64,000 nucleotides of DNA, from positions 1 through 64,000 of the forward strand of contig NZ_CP081123.1 of NCBI RefSeq assembly GCF_025141935.1, given 5' to 3'. The position numbers were made by a program, and so were the translations under genes. The notes beneath the pieces were generated by a model. The model ran no database searches, was not told where the DNA came from, and was given only the letters and a program-made list of their open reading frames with translations. Origin of the DNA: Sulfitobacter sp. S190 (GTDB lineage Bacteria; Pseudomonadota; Alphaproteobacteria; Rhodobacterales; Rhodobacteraceae). This document shows, in pieces, positions 26,451-36,144 of the stretch (positions within the stretch are counted from its first letter, which is position 1; every line of letters starts with the position of its first letter).

Positions 26451-28016
26451 TCATTTCCCGGCGAGCTTCCGGGCCAGCAGGGTGCCGGGCCCTGCGCCGG
26501 TTCCACCCCCGGGCCAGACTGCGGCGCCGGTGTGGTACAGATTGGTAATTGGCGTGGTTCCGTCCGCGAACCCGCGGGCCGGACGGTTCATGAAGTGCTG
26601 GTGCAGGTGGTGGCTGCCGCACACCTGATCACCCCCGACGAGGTTCGGGTTGTCCGCCTCAAGCATGGTGGGCGTGACGATATGCTGTCCCAAGATGCGG
26701 TCACGGATGCCCGGGGCGTAGCGGTCGACGATGTCCAGAACGCGGTCGGCCATCGGCCCGGCTGCGGTATCCCAATCCGTGGCGGTGATTTCGCCTTTGG
26801 CGCACCCTTTGATCTGCCCGGGCAACATCCGCACCTGCAGCCACAACACATGCTGGCCTGCAGGCGCGCGCGACGGATCAACCACCGTCGGTTGGCCACA
26901 GACAACCACCGGCTCCGAGGGCAGCAACCCTGCGTTGGCCTGCTGATAGGTCAGCGCCATCTGGTCCATCGAGGGCGCGATATGGACGTAGGCAAAGCGT
27001 TTCAACTCCGCGGCCTTCCACTGAGGCAAACCGTCCAGCGCGAGGTGGATCATCATCGTGCCCGGTGCGTGCTGGAACCGTGACATCGCGGTGTCGTGCC
27101 GGTCCGACGTGCCGCCCGTCAGACGGGTCAGCGCGGCAGGGGCCACATTCGCAATGACCGCTTTGCCGGCGGTGATCTCGCTCCCGTCGCGCAGCCTGAT
27201 CCCGCGCGCCTTTCCGCGATCGTGCAGAACCGCGTCGACGGGGCTGTCGCAATGGATGCGTCCGCCGCGCGCGGTGATCATCGACACCATCGCCTTTGTT
27301 GCGGTGTCCGCGCCGCCCTTGCCCAGAACCATGCCGAACGCCTGTCCTGCCATCGCCTCGAGATACGGGAAAAGGGCGCCACCCGCGACATCGGGCGCAA
27401 AGTCGAGATGCATCCCCCACGCGGCTAGCGTTGCTTTCACGTGCGCGCTTTGAAAAGTTTGGTCAAGCCAGGCGCGCGGTGACATCAGCAGGAAGCGGGC
27501 GAGATCCAGCGTCGCGCCACGGCCGCGTTTTCGGACTGTTTTCCAACCTAAAGATGAAAATGCACGTAAATTCATCGGACTGCCCAAAAGTCCGAAGATC
27601 GTTTCGGCTTCTTGCGGGAACCCGTCGCTCAGCGCGCCCCATGCGGCGGCGTCGGCGGCGCTGAAACCGCGGATGCGGGCGGTGGTAATCGCGCGGTCGG
27701 TCGATATGCCGAGCCATTTTCCGTCAGGAAATACGCTGGCGAAAGGATGGTCCGTCGGCGCGAATTGCAGACCGTTTCGGGCCAGTTCTGCGGCATATTC
27801 GGTGTGAAACGCCGATCCGGCGAACAGGGAAAGGTTCATCGCGGCCCAGTCGTGGACGAATCCGTCAAGGGTGTATTGGCCCGACTTCACCGCTCCGCCC
27901 GGGGCCGCGCTTTGCTCATATATCGCCACGGTCCATCCGCGGGACAGCAGATGGCATGCACAGGCAAGACTGTTGTGTCCGGCTCCGATGATGATGGCGT
28001 CAGGTGGCGCGGTCAT
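26451..28016 (-). CDS. FAD-dependent oxidoreductase, phytoene-desaturase-like (I)
   Basis: The 521-residue protein has an N-terminal FAD-binding Rossmann motif (IIIGAGHNSLACACHLLSRGWTVAIYEQ) followed by PGGAVKSG. Near the C-terminus it has the CrtI/amine-oxidase-like closing motif TNLYHTGAAVWPGGGTGAGPG. The CrtI-like flavoprotein family includes many non-carotenoid desaturases and oxidases, and there are no carotenoid genes here. ATG 28016 is chosen because GGGGAGA is well spaced. It is the first gene of the minus arm and faces a second, related flavoprotein across the divergent promoter, so the two may act on the same pathway. Substrate unknown. Confidence 0.85.
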   Translation of the reverse strand: MTAPPDAIIIGAGHNSLACACHLLSRGWTVAIYEQSAAPGGAVKSGQYTLDGFVHDWAAMNLSLFAGSAFHTEYAAELARNGLQFAPTDHPFASVFPDGKWLGISTDRAITTARIRGFSAADAAAWGALSDGFPQEAETIFGLLGSPMNLRAFSSLGWKTVRKRGRGATLDLARFLLMSPRAWLDQTFQSAHVKATLAAWGMHLDFAPDVAGGALFPYLEAMAGQAFGMVLGKGGADTATKAMVSMITARGGRIHCDSPVDAVLHDRGKARGIRLRDGSEITAGKAVIANVAPAALTRLTGGTSDRHDTAMSRFQHAPGTMMIHLALDGLPQWKAAELKRFAYVHIAPSMDQMALTYQQANAGLLPSEPVVVCGQPTVVDPSRAPAGQHVLWLQVRMLPGQIKGCAKGEITATDWDTAAGPMADRVLDIVDRYAPGIRDRILGQHIVTPTMLEADNPNLVGGDQVCGSHHLHQHFMNRPARGFADGTTPITNLYHTGAAVWPGGGTGAGPGTLLARKLAGK

Positions 28017-28114
28017 TCCCATTCTCCCCACAAGATATTTGCAAACGCATATTGTTTTGTCTAGCATTGTTTCATCACCGCGCGGTCGGATGCCGCGCCA
28101 GAAGTCAGGGAGCG
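28017..28114. promoter_or_regulatory. Divergent promoter of the FAD-oxidoreductase/cyclase module
   Basis: This 98-bp region holds an 8-bp palindrome TTTGCAAA (28038-28045) and a direct repeat ATTGTTT at 28051 and 28066, 15 bp apart. On the minus strand TAGACA followed 17 bases later by AAATAT could be a promoter. It is a plausible operator for the MarR protein at 30474-30956 or the GntR protein at 20595-21260. Confidence 0.4.
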
Positions 28115-28912
28115 ATGACGATGAGTGCAGCCGATATGCTTGGAAATTTGGGAGAGATGCTTTTGTCTGGGCAGGTCGAGATCGTCGATTGCTCGGGCGT
28201 TCTGGGGCCTGATACGCCGATCCTGCAGCTGCCCCCCGACTTTGCGAAAAACACCCCCAAAGTCGAGATCCACAAGATTTCGGAATACGACAATGACGGC
28301 CCGTTTTTTGCGTGGAACTGGATGGTGCTGGGCGAGCATTCGGGCACGCATTTTGACGCGCCGCACCACTGGATCACGGGCAAGGATTATGCCGATGGAT
28401 ATACCGACACACTGGATGTGAACCGTTTGGTGGCGCCGGTGAATGTCATCGATTGCTCAACGCAGACAGCCGAGGATGAAGACTTCCTTCTCACTTCCGA
28501 TCACATCAAGGCATGGGAGAAAGAACACGGCGACATCGGCGAAGGCGAATGGGTCGTCATGCGGACCGATTGGGACAGCCGCGCAAATGACGAAGACAAA
28601 TTCCTGAACGCCGATGACACCGGACCGCATTCGCCCGGTCCGACACCCGATGCGATCGAATATCTATTGTCCAAGAAAATCGTGGGTTGGGGAACGCAGT
28701 GCATCGGGACCGATGCGGGGCAGGCGGGGGGCATGGAGCCGCCCTATCCCGCACACAACCTGCTGCACCGCGATAATTGTTTCGGGCTGGCTTCACTCGC
28801 CAATCTCAGCAAGCTGCCGGCCAAAGGTGCGATCCTGATCGCGGCGCCGTTGAAGATCAAGAATGGCACCGGCAGCCCGATCCGTGCACTTGCCATGGTG
28901 CCCAAGGGATAG
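28115..28912 (+). CDS. Cyclase-family metal hydrolase, probable isatin hydrolase
   Basis: The 265-residue protein is of the cyclase/kynurenine-formamidase family, with metal-binding motif HSGTHFDAPHHW (75-86 from ATG 28115). It looks closer to marine alphaproteobacterial isatin hydrolases, which open the isatin ring to isatinate using manganese, than to KynB (about 210 residues). Features I associate with that group include LGPDTPILQLPPDFAKNTP, PTPDAIEYLLSKKIVGWG and GTDAGQAGGMEPPYPAHNLLH. The assignment is from memory of the family, not from an alignment. GGGAG precedes the start; ATG 28121 is an alternative. It leads the plus-strand operon with a flavoprotein, MarR and IorAB, consistent with indolic-compound catabolism. 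Confidence 0.75.
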   Translation: MTMSAADMLGNLGEMLLSGQVEIVDCSGVLGPDTPILQLPPDFAKNTPKVEIHKISEYDNDGPFFAWNWMVLGEHSGTHFDAPHHWITGKDYADGYTDTLDVNRLVAPVNVIDCSTQTAEDEDFLLTSDHIKAWEKEHGDIGEGEWVVMRTDWDSRANDEDKFLNADDTGPHSPGPTPDAIEYLLSKKIVGWGTQCIGTDAGQAGGMEPPYPAHNLLHRDNCFGLASLANLSKLPAKGAILIAAPLKIKNGTGSPIRALAMVPKG

Positions 28913-28914
28913 AC

Positions 28915-30477
28915 GTGGCGCAGGTCGATCATCTGATTATCGGGTCGGGCATCAACGCGTTGGTGGCCGCCGCGATGCTGTCGCGCAAGGGCGACAGCGT
29001 ATTGGTGATTGAGCGCGAAGAACGGTTGGGCGGCTGCATGTTCACGTCCGACGCGGTCACGCTTCCCGGGTTTCACCACGACGTGATGGCCGCGACGTTC
29101 GTGTTGTTCATGACAAGCCCTGCCTACGCTGCTTTGGCCGACGATCTGGCAAAGCACGGGTTCGAATTTTGCCATACGCCCCATCCGACGGCAGTGTTGC
29201 GCCCGTGCGGTAACGCAGTGGTGTTGGGCATGGATCGGGGACAGAACGTCGCCGCCTTCAACGCGTTGAGCCCGGGGGCAGGGGAACAGCACGCGGCGGA
29301 TGTAGGCGCGGTCGAGCGGGACGCCGATTTCCTGTTTGCCTTGCTGGGCCAGCGTCTTTGGTGCCGACAAACCGCCCAGCTGATCGCGAAACAGGCGTGG
29401 CGGAAGGGTCTTAACGGATTGAAAGCATGGATCGGTGAGGCGCTCGAACCCGCGCGCGGTTGGCTGGAGACCCGCTACGACAATGAAGACATACAGGCAC
29501 TCTGGGCGCCGTGGGTTTCGCACGTGGGTCTTACGCCCGAGGCGACCTATTCGGGCCAGATGGGCAGGGTCATCGCCTTCGCGCTCGAGGCGGCGGGCGC
29601 GCCCGTGGTCAAAGGCGGCGCAGGACAGGCGGCGGCTGCTTTTTCCGACCTGATCATGGCCAACGGCGGGCAACTCCGGACCGGGGTCGAAGCGAAACGC
29701 ATCATCGTCCGGAACGGGCGCGCGGTGGGGGTCGAGACAGCCGACGGCAGCCAGTTGCACGCACGCAATGTCATCGCATCCACCGCGCCGGGCCAACTTT
29801 TCGATGAATTGCTCGTCGATCAAACGCCGCCCGATGCCGCCAAGAAATTCCGGCACGGCCGCGGCAACTTCCAGCTGCACTATGCCCTTGATGCCCCGCC
29901 GGAATGGATTGCCGAGGGGCTGGACGATGTGGCGCTCATTCATCTGAGTGACGGCATCGATGCGGTCTCGAAATCCAGTAACGAGGCCGAAAGGGGCATG
30001 ATCCCCCAAACGCCAACAATCTGTGTGGGCCAACCCCACGTGCTCGATCCATCCCGCTGCCCGGAGGGCAAGGCGATCCTGTGGTGCCAGATTCCCGACA
30101 GTCCGCCGGCGATCAAAGGCGATGCCGCCGGAGAAATCGACACAACGCCCGCATGGACAGCCGACATGCGTGAGGCCTTTGCGGACAGGATCGAAGGAAT
30201 ACTGCGCAAGTCCATCCGCAACTTCGACAAGATCGCGTTGAAGCGGCGGGCCTATTCGCCCGCTGATCTGGAAGAGATGAACATAAATCTCGTCGGCGGC
30301 GACCCTTATGGCGGCGCATGTGCGTTGGATCAGTTCTTTGTCTGGCGCCCCCACGCCGGTGCGGTTAACAACGCCACCCGGATCAAGGGGCTGCATCACA
30401 TCGGCGCCTCGACCCATCCCGGACCGGGCCTAGGTGGCGGTTCGGGCTTTAATCTGGCGAAAGGGCTGGGGGCATGA
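28915..30477 (+). CDS. FAD-dependent oxidoreductase, phytoene-desaturase-like (II)
   Basis: The 520-residue protein starts at GTG 28915, two bases after the cyclase stop and behind AAGGGA. The upstream in-frame ATG lies inside the cyclase gene and is rejected. The FAD motif is LIIGSGINALVAAAMLSRKGDSVLVIE with RLGGCMFTSD. The C-terminal closing motif GLHHIGASTHPGPGLGGGSG matches that of the flavoprotein at 26451-28016. It is a diverged paralogue on the opposite arm of the module. Its stop overlaps the MarR ATG by 4 bp. Substrate unknown. Confidence 0.85.
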   Translation: MAQVDHLIIGSGINALVAAAMLSRKGDSVLVIEREERLGGCMFTSDAVTLPGFHHDVMAATFVLFMTSPAYAALADDLAKHGFEFCHTPHPTAVLRPCGNAVVLGMDRGQNVAAFNALSPGAGEQHAADVGAVERDADFLFALLGQRLWCRQTAQLIAKQAWRKGLNGLKAWIGEALEPARGWLETRYDNEDIQALWAPWVSHVGLTPEATYSGQMGRVIAFALEAAGAPVVKGGAGQAAAAFSDLIMANGGQLRTGVEAKRIIVRNGRAVGVETADGSQLHARNVIASTAPGQLFDELLVDQTPPDAAKKFRHGRGNFQLHYALDAPPEWIAEGLDDVALIHLSDGIDAVSKSSNEAERGMIPQTPTICVGQPHVLDPSRCPEGKAILWCQIPDSPPAIKGDAAGEIDTTPAWTADMREAFADRIEGILRKSIRNFDKIALKRRAYSPADLEEMNINLVGGDPYGGACALDQFFVWRPHAGAVNNATRIKGLHHIGASTHPGPGLGGGSGFNLAKGLGA

Positions 30478-30956
30478 ACAGGCAACGTAAGATCGACACA
30501 GAGACAGAGCACCGTCTGGGTGAGATGGGGCTGGAGAATTTCGCACCCTACCTGATGAACAGGATTATGGGGCGGTACAACAATGCGATGCGCGAGGAAA
30601 TGGCGGCGCTTGGCCTGACCACGCCGCAGATGCGCTCGCTTGCCGTGCTGTCTGTGATCGACGGGATCTTGATCCGCGAACTTGCGGTCTATGCGGTGGT
30701 ACAGCAATCGACACTCAGCCGGGCGCTGGATGCCCTTGACCGCGACGGGTTGATCCGCCGCGAGACGGATGCAGAAGACAGCCGCGCCACGCGCGTCTAT
30801 CTGACAGCGGCCGGGCGCGAGGCTTACCACAGGCTCTGGCCGCATATGTCCGCGGCCTACAAGGCGATGTTCAAGGGGATCGACGACGACGAACAGCGGG
30901 CCTTTGTGGGAACGCTGCAAAAAATGCTGCGCAATATTCGCAAGCACGATTTCTAG
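30474..30956 (+). CDS. MarR-family transcriptional regulator
   Basis: The 160-residue protein is a MarR winged-helix repressor (about 30-120) with TPQMRSLAVLSV, QQSTLSRALDALDRDGLIRRETDAEDSRATRVYLTAAGRE. It is embedded in the catabolic operon with a 4-bp overlap upstream and a 12-bp gap to iorA. MarR proteins often sense aromatic acids and regulate their own operon; known auxin-catabolic loci (iac, iad) use MarR regulators. Control of the 28-kb divergent promoter is inferred. Confidence 0.88.
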   Translation: MNRQRKIDTETEHRLGEMGLENFAPYLMNRIMGRYNNAMREEMAALGLTTPQMRSLAVLSVIDGILIRELAVYAVVQQSTLSRALDALDRDGLIRRETDAEDSRATRVYLTAAGREAYHRLWPHMSAAYKAMFKGIDDDEQRAFVGTLQKMLRNIRKHDF

Positions 30957-30968
30957 GGCAGGGGACTG

Positions 30969-33116
30969 ATGGCGGAAAGGTCGTTCAAGGCTGAGGTGGA
31001 GCATCTGCGCAAGGGGGCAGGTGAGACGTTTACCGGAGAGGGCATTCTGGCGATCACAAAGGCGCTGCTGGAAAACGGCGTGGGATATGTCGGGGGGTAT
31101 CAGGGTGCGCCGATCAGCCACCTGATGGACGTTCTGGCGGATGCACAGGATTTGATGGGCGAGCTGGGTGTGCGGTTCGAGGCGAACGCGTCCGAAGCTG
31201 CAGCAGCGGCGATGCTGGCGGCGTCAGTTCATTACCCGATCCGCGGCGCGGTGACGTTCAAGGGCCCCGTAGGGGTCAACGTGGCCTCTGACGCGCTGGC
31301 CAACCTCAGCTCATCGGGGGTAACGGGCGGCGCCCTGATCATCGTAGGCGAAGACTACGGTGAGGGTTCTTCCATCATGCAGGAGCGCAGCCACGGCTTT
31401 GCCATGAAGTCGCAATTCTGGCTGCTCGATCCGCGGCCCAACCTTCCGTCCATCACAAAGGCCGTGAAGGACGGGTTCGAATTGTCCGAAGCCTCCAACA
31501 CGCCCGTCATGTTGATGGTGCGTATCCGTTCGTGCCACGTTACCGGCAGCTTCCAGACACGGGACAATGTGCCGCCGCCGCTGAGCGTGCGCGATGCGCT
31601 GAGCGCGCCCCGCTCCGATTTCAATCGTGTCGTTCTGCCTCCGATGAGCTATCTGCACGAACAGGACAAAGTGCAAAACCGCTGGCCTGCCGCCGAGCGG
31701 TTCATTGTCGATCACGGGCTGAACGAATTCTTCGGTCCCCGCGATGCGCCAGTCGGGATCGTGGTGCAGGGGGGAATGTACAACGGCGTTATCCGTGCAC
31801 TTCAAAGGCTCGGACTTGCCGACACCGCAGGGCAAAGCGACATCCCCATTTATGTGTTGAACGTGACATACCCCCTCGTCAGGGATGAGTTCGAGCAGTT
31901 CTGCAAAGGCAAGAACGATCTCCTGATCGTCGAGGAAGGCCAGCCCGACCATATAGAGCAGCAGCTGGGATCCTACCTTTTCAAAGCCCGCTCCGACATA
32001 CGGTTGAGTGGTAAGGACGTGTTGCCAATGGCGGGCGAATACACCGGGCAGGTTATGCTCGATGGTGTCACCGGTTTTCTCAAGAAAGCCGCACCCGACA
32101 TGCTGCCCAGCATCGTGCGTGCCCCCAACGCGCCTGCCTCCGACATTCCGGATCTGTCGAAAACCGTTCCGATCCGGCCGCCGGGTTTCTGCACCGGCTG
32201 CCCCGAGCGGCCGATCTTTGCCGCGATGAAGCTGACGGAGCAGGAGTTGGGCAAACACCAGATTTCGGGCGACATCGGGTGCCACCTGTTTGCATCCCTA
32301 CCGCCGTTTGAAATCGGCGGCGCGACGATGGGGTACGGGCTGGGCCCTGCATCGAACGCCGCCTTCGACGGGGGCGGCGAAAAACGTGCGATATCGATAC
32401 TGGGCGACGGGGGCTTTTGGCACAACGGGCTGAGCTCTTCGATCGGCAACATGGTATTCAACCGTTCTGACAGCGTGGCGGTCATTGTCGACAACTACTA
32501 TTCCGCAGCGACAGGCGGGCAGGATTTGCCATCGTCGCGGGCCAAGAACGCCACAAAAGCCACGGGGCATCCCATCACCAAGGCATTGGAGGGTGTCGGC
32601 GTCGAGTGGATACGCCAGGTCGATCATACCTACGATGTCGGCCGTATGCGGTCGGTCCTCCGAGAAGCGCTGACAACCGATTACGACGGCCCGAAAGTCA
32701 TCGTTGCCTCATCCGAATGCATGTTGAACCGCCAGCGCCGCGAAAAGCCGCAGCGTGCCAAGGCAATCAAGGAAGGCAGGCGCGTCGATATCCCCCGCTT
32801 TGGTGTGGACGCGGATGTGTGCACCGGCGATCATGCGTGCATCCGGCTGTCCGGGTGTCCTTCCCTGTCGCTGAAAAGGCTTGATGATCCGCTGCGCGAT
32901 GATCCGGTCGCGCATATCGACCAAACCTGCGTCGGCTGCGGCAATTGCGGTGAAGTGGCGGATGCGGCGGTTCTTTGTCCGTCTTTCTATCGCGCGGATG
33001 TGGTGCACAACCCCGGCAGGGTCGAAATCACGCTGAACAGGGTCCGGTCCAATATCATCAACTGGTTCCAGACCCGACGGGATGCCCGCCGGCTGCGTCT
33101 GGAGGATGTCTCTTGA
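30969..33116 (+). CDS. iorA: Indolepyruvate:ferredoxin oxidoreductase, alpha-type subunit
   Basis: The 715-residue protein has the IorA layout. An N-terminal pyrimidine-binding domain (GEGILAITKALLENGVGYVGGYQGAPISHLMD) is followed by a TPP-binding domain with GDGGFWHNGLSSSIGNMVFN and DNYYSAATGGQ. Near the C-terminus is a ferredoxin-like cluster region (CTGDHACIRLSGC, then CVGCGNCGEVADAAVLC). It decarboxylates an aryl pyruvate such as indolepyruvate to the acyl-CoA, passing electrons to ferredoxin. It is paired with the subunit encoded next, the two forming the enzyme. An oxygen-tolerant version would be expected in an aerobic marine bacterium. Confidence 0.88.
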   Translation: MAERSFKAEVEHLRKGAGETFTGEGILAITKALLENGVGYVGGYQGAPISHLMDVLADAQDLMGELGVRFEANASEAAAAAMLAASVHYPIRGAVTFKGPVGVNVASDALANLSSSGVTGGALIIVGEDYGEGSSIMQERSHGFAMKSQFWLLDPRPNLPSITKAVKDGFELSEASNTPVMLMVRIRSCHVTGSFQTRDNVPPPLSVRDALSAPRSDFNRVVLPPMSYLHEQDKVQNRWPAAERFIVDHGLNEFFGPRDAPVGIVVQGGMYNGVIRALQRLGLADTAGQSDIPIYVLNVTYPLVRDEFEQFCKGKNDLLIVEEGQPDHIEQQLGSYLFKARSDIRLSGKDVLPMAGEYTGQVMLDGVTGFLKKAAPDMLPSIVRAPNAPASDIPDLSKTVPIRPPGFCTGCPERPIFAAMKLTEQELGKHQISGDIGCHLFASLPPFEIGGATMGYGLGPASNAAFDGGGEKRAISILGDGGFWHNGLSSSIGNMVFNRSDSVAVIVDNYYSAATGGQDLPSSRAKNATKATGHPITKALEGVGVEWIRQVDHTYDVGRMRSVLREALTTDYDGPKVIVASSECMLNRQRREKPQRAKAIKEGRRVDIPRFGVDADVCTGDHACIRLSGCPSLSLKRLDDPLRDDPVAHIDQTCVGCGNCGEVADAAVLCPSFYRADVVHNPGRVEITLNRVRSNIINWFQTRRDARRLRLEDVS

Positions 33117-34651
33117 ACCTGCAACTGCCCGCCCGCGCGCCGACGCCGGGAATGGCGCGTATCACCAAGATTGCGGTGATGGCCGTCGGGGGGCAGGGCG
33201 GGGGGGTGCTCACTTCGTGGATCGAAAGCCTTGCCCGATCACAGGGGTACATGGTGCAGGCCACCAGTGTCGCGGGCGTGGCGCAGCGCACGGGCGCCAC
33301 GATCTACTATATCGAAATGGCACCGGCCGCGGAGGCCGCACCGGTGTTTGCCCTCGCGCCATCGGCGGGCGACGTCGATATCCTGATCGCCGCGGAGATG
33401 ATGGAAGTGGGCCGTGCGATACAGCGCGGGTTTGTCACGCCGGATCGGACGACGTTGATCGGATCGACGCACCGCGCGCTCGCCGTGAGCGAAAAGACAG
33501 TGCCCGGCGACGGTATCGCAAAGTCGCAAGAGGTGCAGGCAGCGGCCGAGATCGCCGCACAGAGACTGATCCTCGCCGATATGGAGGGTTTGGCTGTCGG
33601 CCAGGGCTCGGTAATTTCGGCGTCATTGTTCGGGGCTCTGGCCGCGGCGGATATCCTGCCCTTCACGCGGCAAAGCTTTGAAGACGCGATCCGCGCGGGC
33701 GGCAAAGGGGTCGAACCGAGCCTTCGTGCCTTTGCCGCGGGTTTCGATGCGGCAAAGACCGGCCCGGCGCAAAGTAACATCACCCCACGAGAGACTGCGC
33801 CCAACCGCATGGTCGGCCCCGCCCGTCTGTTGCGCAAATGGGAGGTTCTGCAAACCCGCGCGCGTGCCTTTCCCGCGCCGGTCGCGAATATGGCGCAACG
33901 CGGGTTGGAAAAGGTCGTCAACTTTCAGGACTGCGCCTACGGCCAGATGTATCTCGACCAACTCGACCCGATCATCGCACGTGACGGGGAACAAAACGAC
34001 TGGCTGCTGAGTATCGAGGCGGCGAAATACGTCTCTAACGCGATGGCTTACGACGATATTATACGTGTGGCCGATCTCAAAAGCCGCGCCCCCCGCGTCA
34101 AACGCATCCGTGACGAAATGAACGTGCGTGACGGACAGGTCATGCAGGTGACCGAGTTCTTTCACCCCCGCGCGGCGGAGATTACCGGCATGATGCCTGC
34201 TGCGATGGGCGCGCGGTGGGAAGCGGACCCGAAGAAAATGGACCGTCTAGACCGCTGGTTCGGGAAGGGGCGACGGCTGCGGACCGATGGCCTGTTTGCC
34301 TTTTTCGTGTTGCACACGCTGGGCGGGTTGAAGAACTACCGTTTGCGCACCCGCCGTCATCAGGTCGAGATGGATCATCTGCAGAACTGGCTGGAGCGTA
34401 GCCTGTCCTACTGCGACACGGACTATGCGCTGTCGGTCGAATTGCTGCGCTGCAGGCGCCTGATCAAAGGGTATTCCGACACCCACGCACGCGGGCTCGG
34501 CAAGTTTGATACGGTGATGAACGCGGCAGAGATTTTGCATGGCCGCGACGACGCTGCGGAATGGATCGCACGCCTGCGAGAGGCCGCCTTGCAGGATCCC
34601 GACGGTCGCGCATTGGATGGCGCGATCCGGACAGTCCGCTCTTTCGTCTAG
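33113..34651 (+). CDS. iorB: Indolepyruvate:ferredoxin oxidoreductase, beta-type subunit (fused long form)
   Basis: The 512-residue protein begins at TTG 33113, whose bases overlap the iorA stop in a TTGA junction, with GGAGGA six bases upstream. ATG 33152 (MARITKIAV) is a weaker alternative. The N-terminal gamma-type domain has [18 protein letters not shown] and [13 protein letters not shown]. The C-terminal 250 residues form the extra domain seen in long IorB proteins of proteobacteria. Its stop forms CTAG with that of the convergent glpK gene. Confidence 0.85.
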   Translation: MNLQLPARAPTPGMARITKIAVMAVGGQGGGVLTSWIESLARSQGYMVQATSVAGVAQRTGATIYYIEMAPAAEAAPVFALAPSAGDVDILIAAEMMEVGRAIQRGFVTPDRTTLIGSTHRALAVSEKTVPGDGIAKSQEVQAAAEIAAQRLILADMEGLAVGQGSVISASLFGALAAADILPFTRQSFEDAIRAGGKGVEPSLRAFAAGFDAAKTGPAQSNITPRETAPNRMVGPARLLRKWEVLQTRARAFPAPVANMAQRGLEKVVNFQDCAYGQMYLDQLDPIIARDGEQNDWLLSIEAAKYVSNAMAYDDIIRVADLKSRAPRVKRIRDEMNVRDGQVMQVTEFFHPRAAEITGMMPAAMGARWEADPKKMDRLDRWFGKGRRLRTDGLFAFFVLHTLGGLKNYRLRTRRHQVEMDHLQNWLERSLSYCDTDYALSVELLRCRRLIKGYSDTHARGLGKFDTVMNAAEILHGRDDAAEWIARLREAALQDPDGRALDGAIRTVRSFV

Positions 34652-36144
34652 ACGCTCAGCGTGGCCTGTACCGCCCTTGTCCACGCGGCGTAGCGGTCCT
34701 TGCGCGTGTCGGGGTCCATCGATGGCTCGAAGGTTTCGTCAAGCGCCCAAGAGTCCGCAAAGCCCTGCATGTCCGGATAAAGCCCCGCCCGTTGGCCGGC
34801 CAACCATGCCGCCCCGAGCGCTGTTGTCTCGACGACCTGTGGCCGGTCCACCGGCGCGCCGATAATGTCCGAGAGGAACTGCATGGCCCAGTCGCTGTTG
34901 GCCATCCCGCCGTCCACCCGCAATGTGCCGGCTGTGCCGTCCGCGTTCGGCCAATCGGCATGCATTGCCTCGAGCAGGTCGCGGGTCTGGAAGCCGACGC
35001 TTTCGAGCGCCGCTTTTGACATCTCTGCCGGCCCGGTGCCGCGCGTCAGACCGTAGACCGCACCGCGACAATCGGGGTTCCAATAGGGCGCGCCCAGACC
35101 GACAAATGCCGGGACGAGGATAACATTCTGGTTCTCGTCGGCCTTTTCGGCCAAGCCTTGCGTTTCGCCCGCATCCTTGATGATGCCCAAACCATCCCGC
35201 AGCCATTGGACCACGGCACCGGCCACAAAGATCGACGCCTCGAGCGCGTAGGTCGGCTTGCCGTCCAGCTGGTATCCGATGGTCGTCAGCAGCCGGTTTT
35301 TCGACGCAACGGGCGTATCACCGGTGTTGAGCAGCGCGAAACAGCCCGTGCCGTAGGTCGATTTCATCATTCCGGGCTTGAAACAGGCCTGTCCGACGGT
35401 CGCGGCCTGCTGATCCCCCGCAACACCAAGGATCGGGATCGGCCGACCAAACAGATCGGGCCGCGTCATACCGAAGTCAGCAGCACAATCCATCACGCGG
35501 GGAAGCATGGCGGTCGGGATATCCATCAGCTCGCAAATCTGTTCCGACCACGCGCCCTTGTGAATGTTGTAGAGCATCGTGCGGGCGGCGTTGGTGGCAT
35601 CGGTTACATGGGCTTCCCCGCCGGTGAGTTTCCAGATCAGAAAGCTGTCGACGGTGCCGAATTTCAGTTTGCCCTCTGCGGCGCGTTCACGGGCACCTTC
35701 GTGGGTATCGAGCACCCATTTCAGCTTTGTGGCCGAAAAATAGGGGTCGGCCAGCAGACCGGTCGTGTCGGTGATCAGCTTCTCGTGGCCTGCGTCGCGC
35801 AACTCGCGGCAGTAGTCGGCGGTGCGGCGGTCCTGCCAGACGATCGCGTTGTAGAGTGGTTTGCCTGTCTCGGTATCCCAAACGACGACCGTCTCGCGCT
35901 GGTTGGTGATGCCGATTGCGGCAATATCGTCCCCTGTCAGACCCGCCTTTTCGATCGCGGCACGACAGGTCGACGCGGTGGTGCTCCACAGATCGCCGGG
36001 ATCGTGCTCGACCCAGCCCGACTGCGGAAAATGCTGCGTGAATTCTTCTTGGGCGGAGGCCGTGACCCGCATATCTGCGTCAAAGACAATGGCGCGGGAC
36101 GACGTGGTGCCCTGATCGATGGCGAGGATGTAGCGAGCGGTCAT
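34648..36144 (-). CDS. glpK: Glycerol kinase
   Basis: The 498-residue FGGY-family kinase begins [22 protein letters not shown], with the adenosine-binding [17 protein letters not shown] region and GVAGDQQAA. It makes sn-glycerol-3-phosphate from glycerol and ATP. It overlaps glpD by 4 bp. No glpF, glpR or glycerol transporter is present in the window, so uptake must rely on diffusion or chromosomal genes. Confidence 0.95.
   Translation of the reverse strand: MTARYILAIDQGTTSSRAIVFDADMRVTASAQEEFTQHFPQSGWVEHDPGDLWSTTASTCRAAIEKAGLTGDDIAAIGITNQRETVVVWDTETGKPLYNAIVWQDRRTADYCRELRDAGHEKLITDTTGLLADPYFSATKLKWVLDTHEGARERAAEGKLKFGTVDSFLIWKLTGGEAHVTDATNAARTMLYNIHKGAWSEQICELMDIPTAMLPRVMDCAADFGMTRPDLFGRPIPILGVAGDQQAATVGQACFKPGMMKSTYGTGCFALLNTGDTPVASKNRLLTTIGYQLDGKPTYALEASIFVAGAVVQWLRDGLGIIKDAGETQGLAEKADENQNVILVPAFVGLGAPYWNPDCRGAVYGLTRGTGPAEMSKAALESVGFQTRDLLEAMHADWPNADGTAGTLRVDGGMANSDWAMQFLSDIIGAPVDRPQVVETTALGAAWLAGQRAGLYPDMQGFADSWALDETFEPSMDPDTRKDRYAAWTRAVQATLSV

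Noticed and set aside
28744..30417. 557-residue minus-strand frame opposite the second flavoprotein
   Set aside because: The plus-strand frame has the FAD-binding motif and fits the operon; the reverse has no motif.
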